DNA of 62,934 bases from Gordonibacter sp034932485 (GTDB lineage Bacteria > Actinomycetota > Coriobacteriia > Coriobacteriales > Eggerthellaceae), in NCBI GenBank assembly GCA_034932485.1, contig JAYFOQ010000012.1, positions 1 to 62,934 on the forward strand, given 5' to 3'. Below, in pieces: positions 44,896 through 54,231 of the stretch (positions are counted from its first letter, which is position 1; the number at the start of each line of letters is the position of its first letter). The translations under genes and the position numbers were made by a program. The notes under the pieces are model-generated. The model was given only the letters and a program-made list of their open reading frames with translations. It did no database searches and was not told where the DNA came from.

Positions 44896-45456
44896 ATGGC
44901 CAAGGTTCATTCCATCAAAGACATTAAAGAAAGCAGACCTAGTTCAAAGATCGCCCTTGCAGCTATGCTGTTATTGCCCGTTGCAGGAGTTGGTTGCCTT
45001 GTCTTCCCCGCCTACGTCGAAGAAACACTTCCTTTAGTACTGGGGCTTCCTATGGTGTTCTCTGCCGTTAGTAGTATCGTCGCCGCCGCACGAGGCCGCA
45101 GCCGCGAAGAAGGTCGCGACACATTAGGCTCTGCTATCGTCATGCTCATTCTTGGCTTGGTTATTATTGTACATGGAGCGAACAATACCTTATTCATCGG
45201 CACCATTTGGGGTCTCTTGGGTTTAGTAAAAGCCGCCCATGAGTTCGACGGTATTTTTAGTGACATTAAAAACCACGAACCTTTTGCGGTTTCGTTGGCT
45301 GTGTGTATTTTCGAGCTTGTACTTGCCGTCCTCCTTATCCTAAATCCCTCTGCGAACATTGAGCATCATTTATTGCTTCTTGGTATTCAGCTTATTACCT
45401 ACCCCTTCGCCCTCTACCGCGAGCATGGCAAATTAAAGATCGAAGCCGAAGCTTAA
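44896..45456 (+). CDS. HdeD-family membrane protein (DUF308)
   Basis: 186-aa protein with about six hydrophobic segments in three similar pairs, the DUF308/HdeD layout. In enterobacteria HdeD is linked to acid resistance at high cell density; no role is established here. The frame opens at 44875, but the ATG at 44896 follows AAGGAG and gives a sensible cytosolic start MAKVHSIKDIKESR. Single gene with a long terminator hairpin. Confidence 0.78.
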   Translation: MAKVHSIKDIKESRPSSKIALAAMLLLPVAGVGCLVFPAYVEETLPLVLGLPMVFSAVSSIVAAARGRSREEGRDTLGSAIVMLILGLVIIVHGANNTLFIGTIWGLLGLVKAAHEFDGIFSDIKNHEPFAVSLAVCIFELVLAVLLILNPSANIEHHLLLLGIQLITYPFALYREHGKLKIEAEA

Positions 45457-45477
45457 ACCCGCACAAGAAAGATTCCC

Positions 45478-45527
45478 TAGTTTTCCTTTGCCAGCAAGCG
45501 ACAACAGCCGCTGGCAAAGGAAAACTA
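45478..45527 (+). terminator. Long hairpin terminator after the HdeD gene
   Basis: 18-bp perfect stem (45478-45495 with 45510-45527), 14-nt loop, with A/T-rich outer pairs ending ACTATTATTC. It lies 21 nt past the stop codon. Confidence 0.75.
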
Positions 45528-45575
45528 TTATTCAACGCCTTTTAAGAGAGCTATTTGATAACGCTTTCAATAAGG

Positions 45576-45638
45576 TTGTTTAAGAGATACCCCGGAAGGT
45601 GCTGTTTGATTGCTCCTTTCGGGGTATCTCTTAAACAA
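45576..45638. repeat. 24-bp inverted repeat abutting parS
   Basis: Arms 45576-45599 and 45615-45638 pair over 24 positions with one G-T pair; the loop is 15 nt. The right arm runs into the parS palindrome (45634-45661). The word TTTAAGAGA of the arm also occurs directly at 45541-45549. No T tract follows, so it is not an obvious terminator. The rest of the gene-free stretch 45457-45786 is the HdeD terminator, parS and the arsR promoter. Confidence 0.8.
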
Positions 45639-45639
45639 A

Positions 45640-45655
45640 TGTTTCACGTGAAACA
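45640..45655. other. parS: parS centromere site (ParB/Spo0J binding)
   Basis: Exact TGTTTCACGTGAAACA, the canonical 16-bp parS sequence, inside a perfect 28-bp palindrome at 45634-45661. ParB loads on such sites for chromosome segregation; they normally cluster in the origin-proximal part of the chromosome. No parAB genes are in the window. Confidence 0.92.
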
Positions 45656-45725
45656 TTTGTTCGTATTATTTGCTAACAGTATCAATACACCTCTGAGTAA
45701 AACAAAAATTCATGTGTGAACTATC

Positions 45726-45771
45726 TTGACAGAATATTCTTCATCCATATACTTATGAACAGATGATCATA
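45726..45771 (+). promoter_or_regulatory. Promoter and ArsR/SmtB-type operator of the cad operon
   Basis: TTGACA (45726-45731), 16-nt spacer, TATACT (45748-45753), then the dyad TATGAACA-GA-TGATCATA (45754-45771), similar to SmtB/CzrA operators and placed to block initiation. The arsR ATG is 15 nt further on. Confidence 0.75.
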
Positions 45772-45786
45772 TGTTAAGGGGTTGAT

Positions 45787-46191
45787 ATGAATAGCCAAGA
45801 ACACAAAGACGCAACGCTCACTCTTCCCAACGAGAGCATCTCTCATGATGACGGCTGCAAATGCGGCTGCGCTTCACATGTAGAGGCAGATGGACTACTC
45901 GAATGCCTACCCGATGAAGAACTACTCTACGATTTGGCAGACTTATTCAAGGTGTTTGGCGACACAACGCGCATTAAAATTTTGTACGCCCTCATGGGGC
46001 AAGAACGGTGCGTTGCCGATATCGCAGAATTGATTGGTGCTACACAAAGCGCCGTATCTCATCAGCTACGCACGCTTAAGCAAGCTCGTTTGGTAAAGTT
46101 TCAACGCGATGGCAAAAACGTTATCTACTCACTGTCGGACGACCATGTGCACACTATGCTCGCCCAAGGCATGTCTCATATCTGCGAGTAG
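45787..46191 (+). CDS. ArsR/SmtB-family metal-sensing repressor
   Basis: 134-aa winged-helix repressor. The HTH is visible in VADIAELIGATQSAVSHQLR. Helix 5 has DDHVHTMLAQGMSHICE, the D-x-H...H-x2-E pattern of Zn/Cd sensors such as CzrA. The N-terminus adds GCKCGCASH, a possible second thiolate metal site as in CadC. It heads the operon with the HMA protein and CadA-type ATPase, so it likely derepresses them in Zn or Cd. AGGGG precedes the ATG. Confidence 0.9.
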   Translation: MNSQEHKDATLTLPNESISHDDGCKCGCASHVEADGLLECLPDEELLYDLADLFKVFGDTTRIKILYALMGQERCVADIAELIGATQSAVSHQLRTLKQARLVKFQRDGKNVIYSLSDDHVHTMLAQGMSHICE

Positions 46192-46356
46192 TTAGCAACA
46201 ACAAGAAGCCTCTCCCCATCCCGAAACGTCACACACAAGCAATCTTACAGCGCATCAGTTCTCAATAGTTATACCGTCGTCGGTGCAAGAATTAAAACAT
46301 CCTCACCCCGTACCACCGCGCTACCAAAATCAATCGTTAAGAAAGAGGAACCAACC

Positions 46357-46575
46357 ATGCGTAAGACCTTCAAACTCAAAGATCTCGACTGCGCCAACTG
46401 CGCTGCCAAAATGGAGAATAGTATCAAAAAAATCGAAGGCGTAAACAATGCCACTGTTAGCTTCATGACGCAAAAACTCGTATTAGATGCCGACGATACA
46501 CACTTCGACACCATACTTAACGAAGTTGTGCGCGTATGTAAGAAAATCGAACCCGACACCATCGTTGTACGCTAG
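46357..46575 (+). CDS. Stand-alone heavy-metal-associated (HMA) domain protein
   Basis: 72-aa ferredoxin-like HMA domain with DLDCANCAAKMENSI: the CxxC metal site is preceded by Asp (DCxxC), as in the HMA domains of Zn/Cd ATPases rather than copper ones. Residues after 40 complete the beta-alpha-beta fold. It precedes an ATPase that lacks its own HMA domain (57-nt gap), so it looks like a detached N-terminal domain acting in trans. Confidence 0.85.
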   Translation: MRKTFKLKDLDCANCAAKMENSIKKIEGVNNATVSFMTQKLVLDADDTHFDTILNEVVRVCKKIEPDTIVVR

Positions 46576-46632
46576 GAAGCAACCACAAAACACAACAAAG
46601 TTGGTATCGCATCTCTTAGAAGGAACTGCCCT

Positions 46633-48540
46633 ATGACGAAGAAACAGAGGCGCATGCTTGTACGTATCGTTACAAGCCTTACGCTCCTTATTGCCATCAG
46701 CTTACTACCAGTGGCCAAATGGGTTGGTGAACAGCAATCCATTTATCTAGAATTTTTCCTTTATCTTATTCCCTACCTCATTGTAGGCTACGACGTACTA
46801 CTACGCGCTGGACGCAATATCATCCACGGTAAAGTGTTCGATGAAAATTTCCTTATGAGTCTAGCCACGTTGGGCGCATTCGCTCTCGTGCTTTTCCCAC
46901 AAGCCGAGCAACACTTCGCTGAGGGTGCAGCTGTTATGCTGTTCTACCAGGTGGGTGAACTTTTCCAAAGTTACGCCGTAGGAAAATCGCGCAAATCTAT
47001 TGCTGCCATGATGGATATCGCACCCGACTATGCAACCATCCTACGCGAAGGTAACCTTGTACAGGTCGATCCGTACGAAGTTGCAGTGGGTGACGAAATT
47101 GTGGTGAAACCCGGCGAGCGCGTACCGCTAGACGGTACACTCATCAAAGGCTCAAGCCAACTGGACACCGCAGCGCTTACGGGTGAATCCATTCCACGCG
47201 AAGTACGCGAAAGCGACGAGATTATCTCCGGATGCGTCAATCTAACCGGCCTCATTACTGTTCGTGTAACAAAGCCCTTTGGTGAGTCAACCGTTTCACG
47301 CATCCTCGAACTCGTGGAAAACGCCAGTGAGAAAAAAGCTCGTACCGAGAATTTCATCACGCGCTTTGCGCGTTATTACACACCCATCGTCGTGATTATC
47401 GCAGCTTTATTGGCTACAATCCCGCCTCTCCTCTTTGGTCAGGACTGGTCTGATTGGATCCAGCGAGGATTGGTGTTCCTTGTAGTTTCGTGCCCTTGCG
47501 CATTAGTTATTTCGGTGCCACTGTCATTCTTCGGCGGCATTGGAGGCGCTTCGCGTTTGGGCATACTCGTAAAAGGTAGCAACTATCTTGAAGCGCTCGC
47601 TCATGCAGAAACGGTGGTGTTCGACAAAACTGGCACACTTACCGATGGCTCGTTTAACGTTGTTGCCATACACCCTTCGGCAGACATTGATCCCGACCGT
47701 TTATTGTCGCTTGCGGCACATGCTGAAGCGTATTCAGACCACCCCATTGCCCTTTCCGTGCGACGTGCGTATAGCGGCCCCCTTGATCACCAGCGTATTG
47801 CCAAGGTAGAAGAACAAAGTGGGCATGGCGTTCGCGCAAAAATAGACGAACGCGTGGTGTTGGTTGGCAACGATAAACTTATGAGTTCAGTAGGTATCGA
47901 CTGCATAGAATGTGAACTCACTGGCACGATCCTACACGTTTCACTTGACGGAGCATATATCGGACACATTGTTATTGCCGACGTAATTAAACCTGACGCC
48001 ATTCGCGCTATCGCTGATCTACATGCTGCTGGTGTAAAAAAAACCGTTATGCTTACGGGAGACCGTGCCGACGTAGCGGAAGCCGTTGCAAAGGAACTAG
48101 GTATTGACGAATTTCGAGCTCAACTGCTACCTCAGGATAAGGTGGCTGAAGTAGAGCGCCTGCTACTTGAAACGCACGCAACCAGCAAAGGAAAAGGAAA
48201 ACTCGCCTTCGTTGGCGACGGAATTAACGACGCACCCGTGCTCACTCGTGCCGACATCGGCATTGCTATGGGTGCTATGGGCTCAGATGCAGCCATCGAG
48301 GCTGCGGATATCGTGCTTATGGACGACAAGCCCTCAAACATAGTTCGCGCCGTAGCGGTAGCTCGCAAAACACTTACCATTGTGACGCAAAATATCACGT
48401 TTGCTTTAGGAGTAAAATTCCTTGTATTGCTATTAGCTGTCCTTGGCATTGCTAATATGTGGTTAGCGGTATTCGCTGATGTAGGTGTATCTGTCATCGC
48501 TATTCTCAACGCCATGCGTGCCATGAAGGTACAAAAATAA
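46633..48540 (+). CDS. cadA: Zn2+/Cd2+/Pb2+-type P1B ATPase
   Basis: 635-aa heavy-metal exporter with eight membrane segments. VVSCPCALVISVP carries the CPC site; DKTGTLTDGS is phosphorylated; GDGINDAPVL and the last-helix lysine/aspartate region (FADVGVSVIAILNAMRAM, with the conserved Asp of Zn ATPases) favour Zn/Cd. There is no N-terminal HMA domain; the separate HMA gene upstream supplies it. Part of the arsR-HMA-cadA-membrane protein operon. Confidence 0.92.
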   Translation: MTKKQRRMLVRIVTSLTLLIAISLLPVAKWVGEQQSIYLEFFLYLIPYLIVGYDVLLRAGRNIIHGKVFDENFLMSLATLGAFALVLFPQAEQHFAEGAAVMLFYQVGELFQSYAVGKSRKSIAAMMDIAPDYATILREGNLVQVDPYEVAVGDEIVVKPGERVPLDGTLIKGSSQLDTAALTGESIPREVRESDEIISGCVNLTGLITVRVTKPFGESTVSRILELVENASEKKARTENFITRFARYYTPIVVIIAALLATIPPLLFGQDWSDWIQRGLVFLVVSCPCALVISVPLSFFGGIGGASRLGILVKGSNYLEALAHAETVVFDKTGTLTDGSFNVVAIHPSADIDPDRLLSLAAHAEAYSDHPIALSVRRAYSGPLDHQRIAKVEEQSGHGVRAKIDERVVLVGNDKLMSSVGIDCIECELTGTILHVSLDGAYIGHIVIADVIKPDAIRAIADLHAAGVKKTVMLTGDRADVAEAVAKELGIDEFRAQLLPQDKVAEVERLLLETHATSKGKGKLAFVGDGINDAPVLTRADIGIAMGAMGSDAAIEAADIVLMDDKPSNIVRAVAVARKTLTIVTQNITFALGVKFLVLLLAVLGIANMWLAVFADVGVSVIAILNAMRAMKVQK

Positions 48541-48550
48541 GGAGACCGCC

Positions 48551-48955
48551 ATGCCGCAGAACAAGAAAACTCAACAATCTCTACTAAGCTCAAGAGTTTT
48601 GTTGGTCACCATGCGTTGGGCGCTTGTTGCGGCATGGACAGGCGTTGCACTTGTGGTGCCTGGGGATTTTGATACCGCTGCGATTGTCCTTCGGTTTGGC
48701 GTATATATTACCCTGAGTTTTTTGTTTGCTAATGCGTTATGGCAACATATACCCCTAAAATACGCTTGCGTTGCAGCCTTCATCTACGCTGTACTTGCCG
48801 CTACATTCAGTACGTTATTATTGCCTTCGGAATCGACCTCAACAAATAACCTGACAGCGTTCGCAATACTCGTCTGCGCAGCAGCCATCGGCTCAGTTAT
48901 AGCTCATCCTCTGCTTCAGCGGATAGATAGCCTCATCTCCTCCCGCAAGAAATAA
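48551..48955 (+). CDS. Small membrane protein of the cad operon, unknown
   Basis: 134-aa protein with four hydrophobic segments (~20-38, 45-62, 70-88 and 102-120) and basic ends. It begins 10 nt after cadA, with AAGGAGACC before the ATG, so it is co-transcribed. No family recognised; a role in metal resistance is only suggested by position. Convergent with the next gene with a 2-nt gap. Confidence 0.75.
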   Translation: MPQNKKTQQSLLSSRVLLVTMRWALVAAWTGVALVVPGDFDTAAIVLRFGVYITLSFLFANALWQHIPLKYACVAAFIYAVLAATFSTLLLPSESTSTNNLTAFAILVCAAAIGSVIAHPLLQRIDSLISSRKK

Positions 48956-48957
48956 CC

Positions 48958-50100
48958 CTAGCCAAACAGTTTCCCTGCTTGCTCCATACGCAGGGAAACG
49001 GGCACCCCAAAGGGACACCGTGGTTCACACGACGAACAGGCGGTACAATCGGAAGCATTCGCACTGAGGGCTTCATAATGAGCGCGTACCGAAGCGGGAA
49101 CCTCTTCTTGCATCAGCGCGAGATCGTAGAATTTATTTACCAGAGCAATATCGATACCTGCAGGACAAGGCGCGCAATGTCCACAGTAGGTACAGTGCCC
49201 GAAATACGCATGACGAGGAGCTCCGGCCAACACGCTGGCGTAATCGAGCTGTTCCTCGGTTGCAGTTTCGTAGCCTATCGCATCGTTCACCTGCTCGACA
49301 TTTGCTACACCAACCATAACGCTCGCCACTGCAGGGCGTGTTAGCGCATAATGAATACATTGCACCGCTGATAGCGACACACCAAAAGGTGACGTATCGC
49401 TGCTCAATAAGCGACCTCCCGCGTAGGGCTTCATCACCGTAATGCCCACATTCTTGCTTTCGCAAAGCGCATAAAGCTCGGCACGTGCGGGCTCAATCCC
49501 TGTTAGATCATCATCATATACGCCAAACATCGCATCTAGATCTGCAGTGGGCGGCATGAGGTCGAAAGCAGGATTCAAGCTAAACATAATAACTTCTATA
49601 TGGCCGGAAAACGCAGCAACCCGGGCTACCTCGGGGCTATGCGTAGACAAGCCAATATGCTGGATAACTCCGGCCGTCTTCAGTGCGGATACGTATTCAA
49701 AAAAAGGCCCGTTCATAATGCTTTGAAACTCATCTACATCGTCAACGTAATGAATCATGCCTAGCTCCAGAAACTCGGTGCCAAGACGCACAAGCAAGTC
49801 TTCGAAAGCGGGTCTCACCACGTTTAAGTCGCGAGAGCGCACGTACTGACCATCCTGCCAAGTAGATCCTATGTGCCCCTGGATAATCCATTCATCGCGA
49901 TTTCCAGCAAGGGCGTAACCAAGATTGCTGCGCACCTCCGGATCGGCCATCCAGCAGTCGAGGATATTCACCCCTTGTTCGCGACAGAGATCGGTAACTG
50001 CTTTTACTTCGTCGGGCGTTTTACGCACCATCCACTCGGCCCCAAAACCAATCTCACTTACCATGAGCCCCGTCATTCCGAGCTGTCGACGATTTATCAT
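48958..50100 (-). CDS. Aldo/keto reductase with C-terminal iron-sulfur domain
   Basis: 380-aa protein. The first ~275 residues are an AKR barrel starting RRQLGMTGLMVSEIGFGAEW, and the C-terminal ~90 a ferredoxin-like module with CTYCGHCAPCPAGI and CTACSSCEPRCPFG. Such fusions are common in anaerobes and act on unknown carbonyls. The frame opens at 50244, but GGGGG before the ATG at 50100 and the standard start MINRRQLG fix it. It lies 19 nt after murB. Confidence 0.88.
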   Translation of the reverse strand: MINRRQLGMTGLMVSEIGFGAEWMVRKTPDEVKAVTDLCREQGVNILDCWMADPEVRSNLGYALAGNRDEWIIQGHIGSTWQDGQYVRSRDLNVVRPAFEDLLVRLGTEFLELGMIHYVDDVDEFQSIMNGPFFEYVSALKTAGVIQHIGLSTHSPEVARVAAFSGHIEVIMFSLNPAFDLMPPTADLDAMFGVYDDDLTGIEPARAELYALCESKNVGITVMKPYAGGRLLSSDTSPFGVSLSAVQCIHYALTRPAVASVMVGVANVEQVNDAIGYETATEEQLDYASVLAGAPRHAYFGHCTYCGHCAPCPAGIDIALVNKFYDLALMQEEVPASVRAHYEALSANASDCTACSSCEPRCPFGVPVSLRMEQAGKLFG

Positions 50101-50119
50101 ACATCCCCCTTTATTACCC

Positions 50120-51049
50120 TCATCGGGTCTCTCCTTGTTCAAACCCCCACATGCGTACTTCAGGTTCAAGCGACACGCCAGCATGGACCAATACGCGCTC
50201 CTGGACTTCCGCGATGAGGCGACGCACATCCTCGGCGGTGGCACCCCCGGCGTTCACGATAAAACCCGTATGCTTTTCGGACACCTGAGCACCCCCCACA
50301 CGATACCCTCGCAGCCCTGCTTCCTGTACCAGTTGACCAACGAAACAACCCTCGGGACGCTTGAATGTACTGCCAGCACTGGGCATCTCGAGTGGTTGTT
50401 TCTCGATGCGGCGCTGTGTCAGGTCATCCATGCGTGTTTGAATAGAGTTACATTCATCAGATGAAAGACGCAACGTGACCTCAAGTACCACATACTTTTC
50501 GTCGGCCATCATACTGTGCCGATACGACCATGCAGCCTCGGACGCCGACACATCCACCAGCTTACCCTCAGGAGTAAGACAACGCACGGCTTCGGCCACA
50601 TCCTTGAATTCTCCGCCATAGGCTCCTGCATTCATAATGGCAGCCCCACCTACCGTACCAGGTATGCCGCAAGCAAACTCATAACCACAAAGTCCTGCCG
50701 CACACGCAACCCGCGCCACCTCCGCATTCGAACAACCAGCTTGTATCCGCATACCTTCATGCTCGATATTCAGTGCGGCAAAATTCTCAGCAAGACGCAA
50801 CACGACACCACGAACGCCAGCATCTGACACCAGTATGTCGCTTCCCAGCCCCATCACTCGAAAAGGAATACCTTCTTCACGACACCAAGTTGCTACCGAT
50901 CGCACCTGTTCGTCGGTGTGAGGCGACACCAAGAAGTCGGCTGGACCGCCGATACAAAACGACGTATAGGGCGCCAAAGGCTCATCCAGACGTACATTTC
51001 CTAAGCCTGCCAGCGTTTCCAGTTTCCTCGCTTGCATCTGCCTACTCAC
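50120..51049 (-). CDS. murB: UDP-N-acetylenolpyruvoylglucosamine reductase
   Basis: 309-aa flavoenzyme forming UDP-MurNAc. FAD-binding motifs: TSFCIGGPADFLV, VMGLGSDILVSDAG and GIPGTVGGAAIMNAGAYGGE. The late GSTFKRPEG segment with catalytic Ser and the VSEKHTGFIVN loop identify the type II-like MurB of Gram-positives. The frame is open to 51079 without a ribosome site; GGAGG six nt before the GTG at 51049 makes that the start. Confidence 0.93.
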   Translation of the reverse strand: MSRQMQARKLETLAGLGNVRLDEPLAPYTSFCIGGPADFLVSPHTDEQVRSVATWCREEGIPFRVMGLGSDILVSDAGVRGVVLRLAENFAALNIEHEGMRIQAGCSNAEVARVACAAGLCGYEFACGIPGTVGGAAIMNAGAYGGEFKDVAEAVRCLTPEGKLVDVSASEAAWSYRHSMMADEKYVVLEVTLRLSSDECNSIQTRMDDLTQRRIEKQPLEMPSAGSTFKRPEGCFVGQLVQEAGLRGYRVGGAQVSEKHTGFIVNAGGATAEDVRRLIAEVQERVLVHAGVSLEPEVRMWGFEQGETR

Positions 51050-51127
51050 GTGCACCCTCCTCACCTGTCGAGTCACCATTTTTTGCTTACTCGAAAAGTC
51101 GCTTACTTTGTTATCACAAACATCCTG

Positions 51128-51943
51128 CTATTTTCTGCGGTTCATCTCATAAAGACGCGCCAAGCCACGCAAGGTAAGCGTGTCGTCGGCATACGCCTTA
51201 TGGCGCAACAACGCAACCAAAGCATTTGCGTTCGCTCCGGTGATAATGACGCCAGCTTCACATCCTAACTCAGCCAACACCATATCAATAAGACCATCAA
51301 TGCGCGCTACCTCCCCCATAACTATGCCCGATTGCATAGCTTCTCGAGTTGAAGTACCAATGACTGACGTTGGCGCCTTCAATTCAATCACCGGCAAGCG
51401 TGCAGCGGCCTGCGCAAGCGACTTTGCCCCCAGCGCTAAACCCGGAGCGATAATGCCCCCCAAAAAAGTACCCTGAGAATCAATCACTTCAAAGTTCGTC
51501 GTAGTACCCAGGTCAACCACAATAAGTGGCCCCTCGTAATCGGCACGTGCTGCGGCCAAGTCTGCAACGCGATCGGATCCCACCTCAGCCGGATCACGAT
51601 ACCGCATCTTAATCCCCGTCTTTAATCCAGGGCCAACTACTAAAGGACGCCGCGCGCATTCCGCCTGCAACGCCATAGCCCAAATATCAGTAAGATCGGG
51701 CACAACACACGATAGAATAGAGTCGGCAGGTATGGGCATGCTTGTGCCACGGTTGCGGATAGACTCACGCTCCAGTGCATCCAAAAAGTTTGCCACCACC
51801 AGACGCGCCTCATCGCTTGTCATCAGCACTGGTGTTGTGACACTCCAGGTAGCGCAAAGTTCGCCACTCGAAAACAGCCCCAACCGAGTAATCGTATTGC
51901 CTACGTCCACCGCCAACATCCCCGACATCGCGTCAACACTCAT
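51128..51943 (-). CDS. coaX: Type III pantothenate kinase
   Basis: 271-aa ASKHA-fold kinase for the first CoA step. Motifs: MLAVDVGNTITRLGLF (phosphate loop), GSDRVADLAAA (pantothenate), VDLGTTTNFEVID and GGIIAPGL. The frame runs far upstream (to 52393) but that part has no similarity and overlaps the OPT promoter; AAGGTGG before the ATG at 51943 sets the start. It complements coaBC at 30043. Confidence 0.94.
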   Translation of the reverse strand: MSVDAMSGMLAVDVGNTITRLGLFSSGELCATWSVTTPVLMTSDEARLVVANFLDALERESIRNRGTSMPIPADSILSCVVPDLTDIWAMALQAECARRPLVVGPGLKTGIKMRYRDPAEVGSDRVADLAAARADYEGPLIVVDLGTTTNFEVIDSQGTFLGGIIAPGLALGAKSLAQAAARLPVIELKAPTSVIGTSTREAMQSGIVMGEVARIDGLIDMVLAELGCEAGVIITGANANALVALLRHKAYADDTLTLRGLARLYEMNRRK

Positions 51944-52127
51944 GAGGCCACCTTGCCTTCTCTGTCCGTACGCTGCAGCCCCAAAAGGCCCACGCGCACG
52001 TAAATTTACCCAATACTGCAAATTTAACGATACCGCTTCACTTTCGACCCGATTATACTGTACTCGTCCGTCCAGTAACCCGACTTCCCGAAACGAGGGG
52101 GAGCGGATATACCAAAAGGAGCAGAAC

Positions 52128-53843
52128 ATGGACTCTGTCAAAGGGCAGCTGACATTACGCGGCATTTTAATAGGCTGCGTCGGCTGCGTCATCATCACTG
52201 CGGCATCGGTGTACACAGCTCTCAAAATGGGGGCGCTTCCCTGGCCTATTGTATTTGCGGCCATCATCTCACTCTTCTTTTTAAAAGCACTGGGGCGCGG
52301 AAAGGCGAGCCTCAACGAAGCCAACGTCACCCATACGGTTATGTCTGCTGGCGCCATGGTAGCCGGAGGCCTTGCCTTCACTATTCCTGGCATTTGGATG
52401 TTGGGATTCGCCGATCAAGTAGGTTGGCTTGAGATGCTAGCCGTTGCGGTGTCGGGTGTAATTTTGGGACTTATCTGCACGGCGGTACTTCGGCGTCATT
52501 TCATCGAAGATGCCGATCTGCAGTACCCTATCGGAGAAGCTGCTGCTCAGACACTCATCGCGGGTAATGCCGGTGGCAAGGTGGGGCTCAAGCTGTTCGG
52601 TTCCATGGGGCTTGCCGGTCTTTATACGGCACTGCGTGATTTTTTCGGCATCATTCCCGCAATGTTCCTAAGCAACATTTCCATCCCTGGGGTAGCGTTT
52701 GGTATCTACAACTCACCTATGTTGTTAGCGGTAGGCTTCCTCGTAGGCACGGGAGCTGTTGTTGTCTGGTTTGGCGGCGCACTGTTTGCCAACTTCGGTA
52801 TTATCGTGGGGGGCTCCACGGTAGGTTTATGGGATATATCTACTGGCCAAGGCATTGTATCTAGCCTCGGCATGGGCGTCATGATGGGCGCCGGCCTAGG
52901 CGTTATCTTCAAAAATATTCTGCCAAAGGCCATCAAGATGCTAAAAGATACCAAAGGGTCGATTGCCTTGGGAACACCAGCCGATGCCAGCAACCTTCCT
53001 GTTACGGGAGGCAACCGTCGTCGCATGCGTATAAGCGCTGGACTTGCTGCATGTGGAGTGGCTTCCGCAGCGCTATTAATCTGCTTTGGTTTGCAACTTG
53101 GCCCCATTCCCGCTTTGATCGTAGTAGCTCTTACGTGGGTAGCAACCGCCATGAGCGCACAGAGCGTTGGTCAGACGGGTATTGACCCCATGGAGATATT
53201 CGGTTTGATCGTACTACTGGCGGTAGCAGCGGTATGCAATGTGCCTCAAGTGCAGTTGTTCTTTGTCGCTGGCATTGTTGCCGTCGCCTGCGGTTTAGCA
53301 GGTGACGTAATGAACGACTTTCACGCCGGTCACGTAATAGGAACCTCACCCAAAGCGCAGTGGGTCGGTCAGGCAATTGGCGCTGTGCTAGGAGCCATAG
53401 TAGCCGTAGCCGTTATGGCTATACTCGTGGGTGCCTACGGTCCCGAATCGTTTGGCCCGCAAGGTTCTTTTGTGGCAGCACAAGCATCCGTGGTCGCCAC
53501 TATGGTATCAGGCGTGCCCTCGGTTCCCTCGTTCGCTCTTGGCTTGACCGCTGGTTTTGTACTGTATCTGCTGGGCTTCCCCGCTATGATGCTAGGATTA
53601 GGCATCTACCTCCCCTTTTACCTGTCTTTCTCGGCATTTCTTGGTGCCATGGCGAAGGTGGTATACGACTTCATCTGCAAGCAACGTCGCGCCAAGCTCT
53701 CGCCTGAGGAGGCAGAGGCCAAAGAGAAAACCCAAAACGAGACTGGCTTGATCGTATCTAGCGGTGTGCTGGGCGGAGAATCGGTCATTGGTGTGCTGGT
53801 AGCACTCGCAGCTGTGTTCACGGGAATGGGCATAGGGGCCTAA
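52128..53843 (+). CDS. OPT-family oligopeptide/metal-chelate transporter
   Basis: 571-aa transporter with about 14-16 hydrophobic segments. Family blocks: LTLRGILIGCVGCVIITAASVY at the start region (split by the first helix), DADLQYPIGEAAAQ, and AQWVGQAIGAVLGA. Related bacterial OPT proteins import peptides or metal complexes. The frame is open to 51732 in front, but AGGAG seven nt before the ATG at 52128 marks the start. Divergent from coaX. Confidence 0.88.
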   Translation: MDSVKGQLTLRGILIGCVGCVIITAASVYTALKMGALPWPIVFAAIISLFFLKALGRGKASLNEANVTHTVMSAGAMVAGGLAFTIPGIWMLGFADQVGWLEMLAVAVSGVILGLICTAVLRRHFIEDADLQYPIGEAAAQTLIAGNAGGKVGLKLFGSMGLAGLYTALRDFFGIIPAMFLSNISIPGVAFGIYNSPMLLAVGFLVGTGAVVVWFGGALFANFGIIVGGSTVGLWDISTGQGIVSSLGMGVMMGAGLGVIFKNILPKAIKMLKDTKGSIALGTPADASNLPVTGGNRRRMRISAGLAACGVASAALLICFGLQLGPIPALIVVALTWVATAMSAQSVGQTGIDPMEIFGLIVLLAVAAVCNVPQVQLFFVAGIVAVACGLAGDVMNDFHAGHVIGTSPKAQWVGQAIGAVLGAIVAVAVMAILVGAYGPESFGPQGSFVAAQASVVATMVSGVPSVPSFALGLTAGFVLYLLGFPAMMLGLGIYLPFYLSFSAFLGAMAKVVYDFICKQRRAKLSPEEAEAKEKTQNETGLIVSSGVLGGESVIGVLVALAAVFTGMGIGA

Positions 53844-53911
53844 CGGAAAGACTATATCGCTACATACAAGCCCGTATTTGCGTAAAAAACTTGGTCAAGC
53901 TTGTATTTATC

Positions 53912-54052
53912 TGGACAAAAATAGGACTTGGGGCGTATAGCCGCGCATCGTATATACCAGCATAGTTTTTTGAGCTGGGACTTTCTAGAGCAATGGTTCC
54001 CTGCAAAGTCTTTTATCGCTGGCAGTTCATCCCCAACGACTATTTTTGTCCA
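53912..54052 (+). repeat. ~140-bp structured repeat, copy 3
   Basis: 141-bp element with the best preserved ends: 13-bp terminal stem TGGACAAAAATAG/CTATTTTTGTCCA, a 3x3 internal loop, then TTGGGG/CCCCAA. Internal hairpin CCAGC/GCTGG. It lies alone between the OPT gene and the acidic protein gene. The rest of the gene-free DNA 53844-54286 shows the hairpin at 54232-54271 and nothing else clear. Confidence 0.65.
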
Positions 54053-54231
54053 TGATATTTTTACTTATGAATAAAAATGCGGCAAAGCGTCACAGGTTAA
54101 CACGATAAGGCCCGCTAAACCGGCATTGAGGCACCTCAAACTCTACCAATCAAGCAGCATTCTACCGCCCGACTAAGTCCTTCTTGCTCTATACTCAACA
54201 CCATTAGCCTGTTAGCACTATGTGAGGATAC

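Noticed and set aside
51732..52127. Upstream extension of the OPT transporter reading frame
   Set aside because: It lies antisense inside coaX, has no similarity to the transporter, and a strong ribosome site marks the ATG at 52128.
51944..52393. Upstream extension of the coaX frame
   Set aside because: It runs into the OPT gene on the other strand and contributes nothing family-like; AAGGTGG marks the ATG at 51943.
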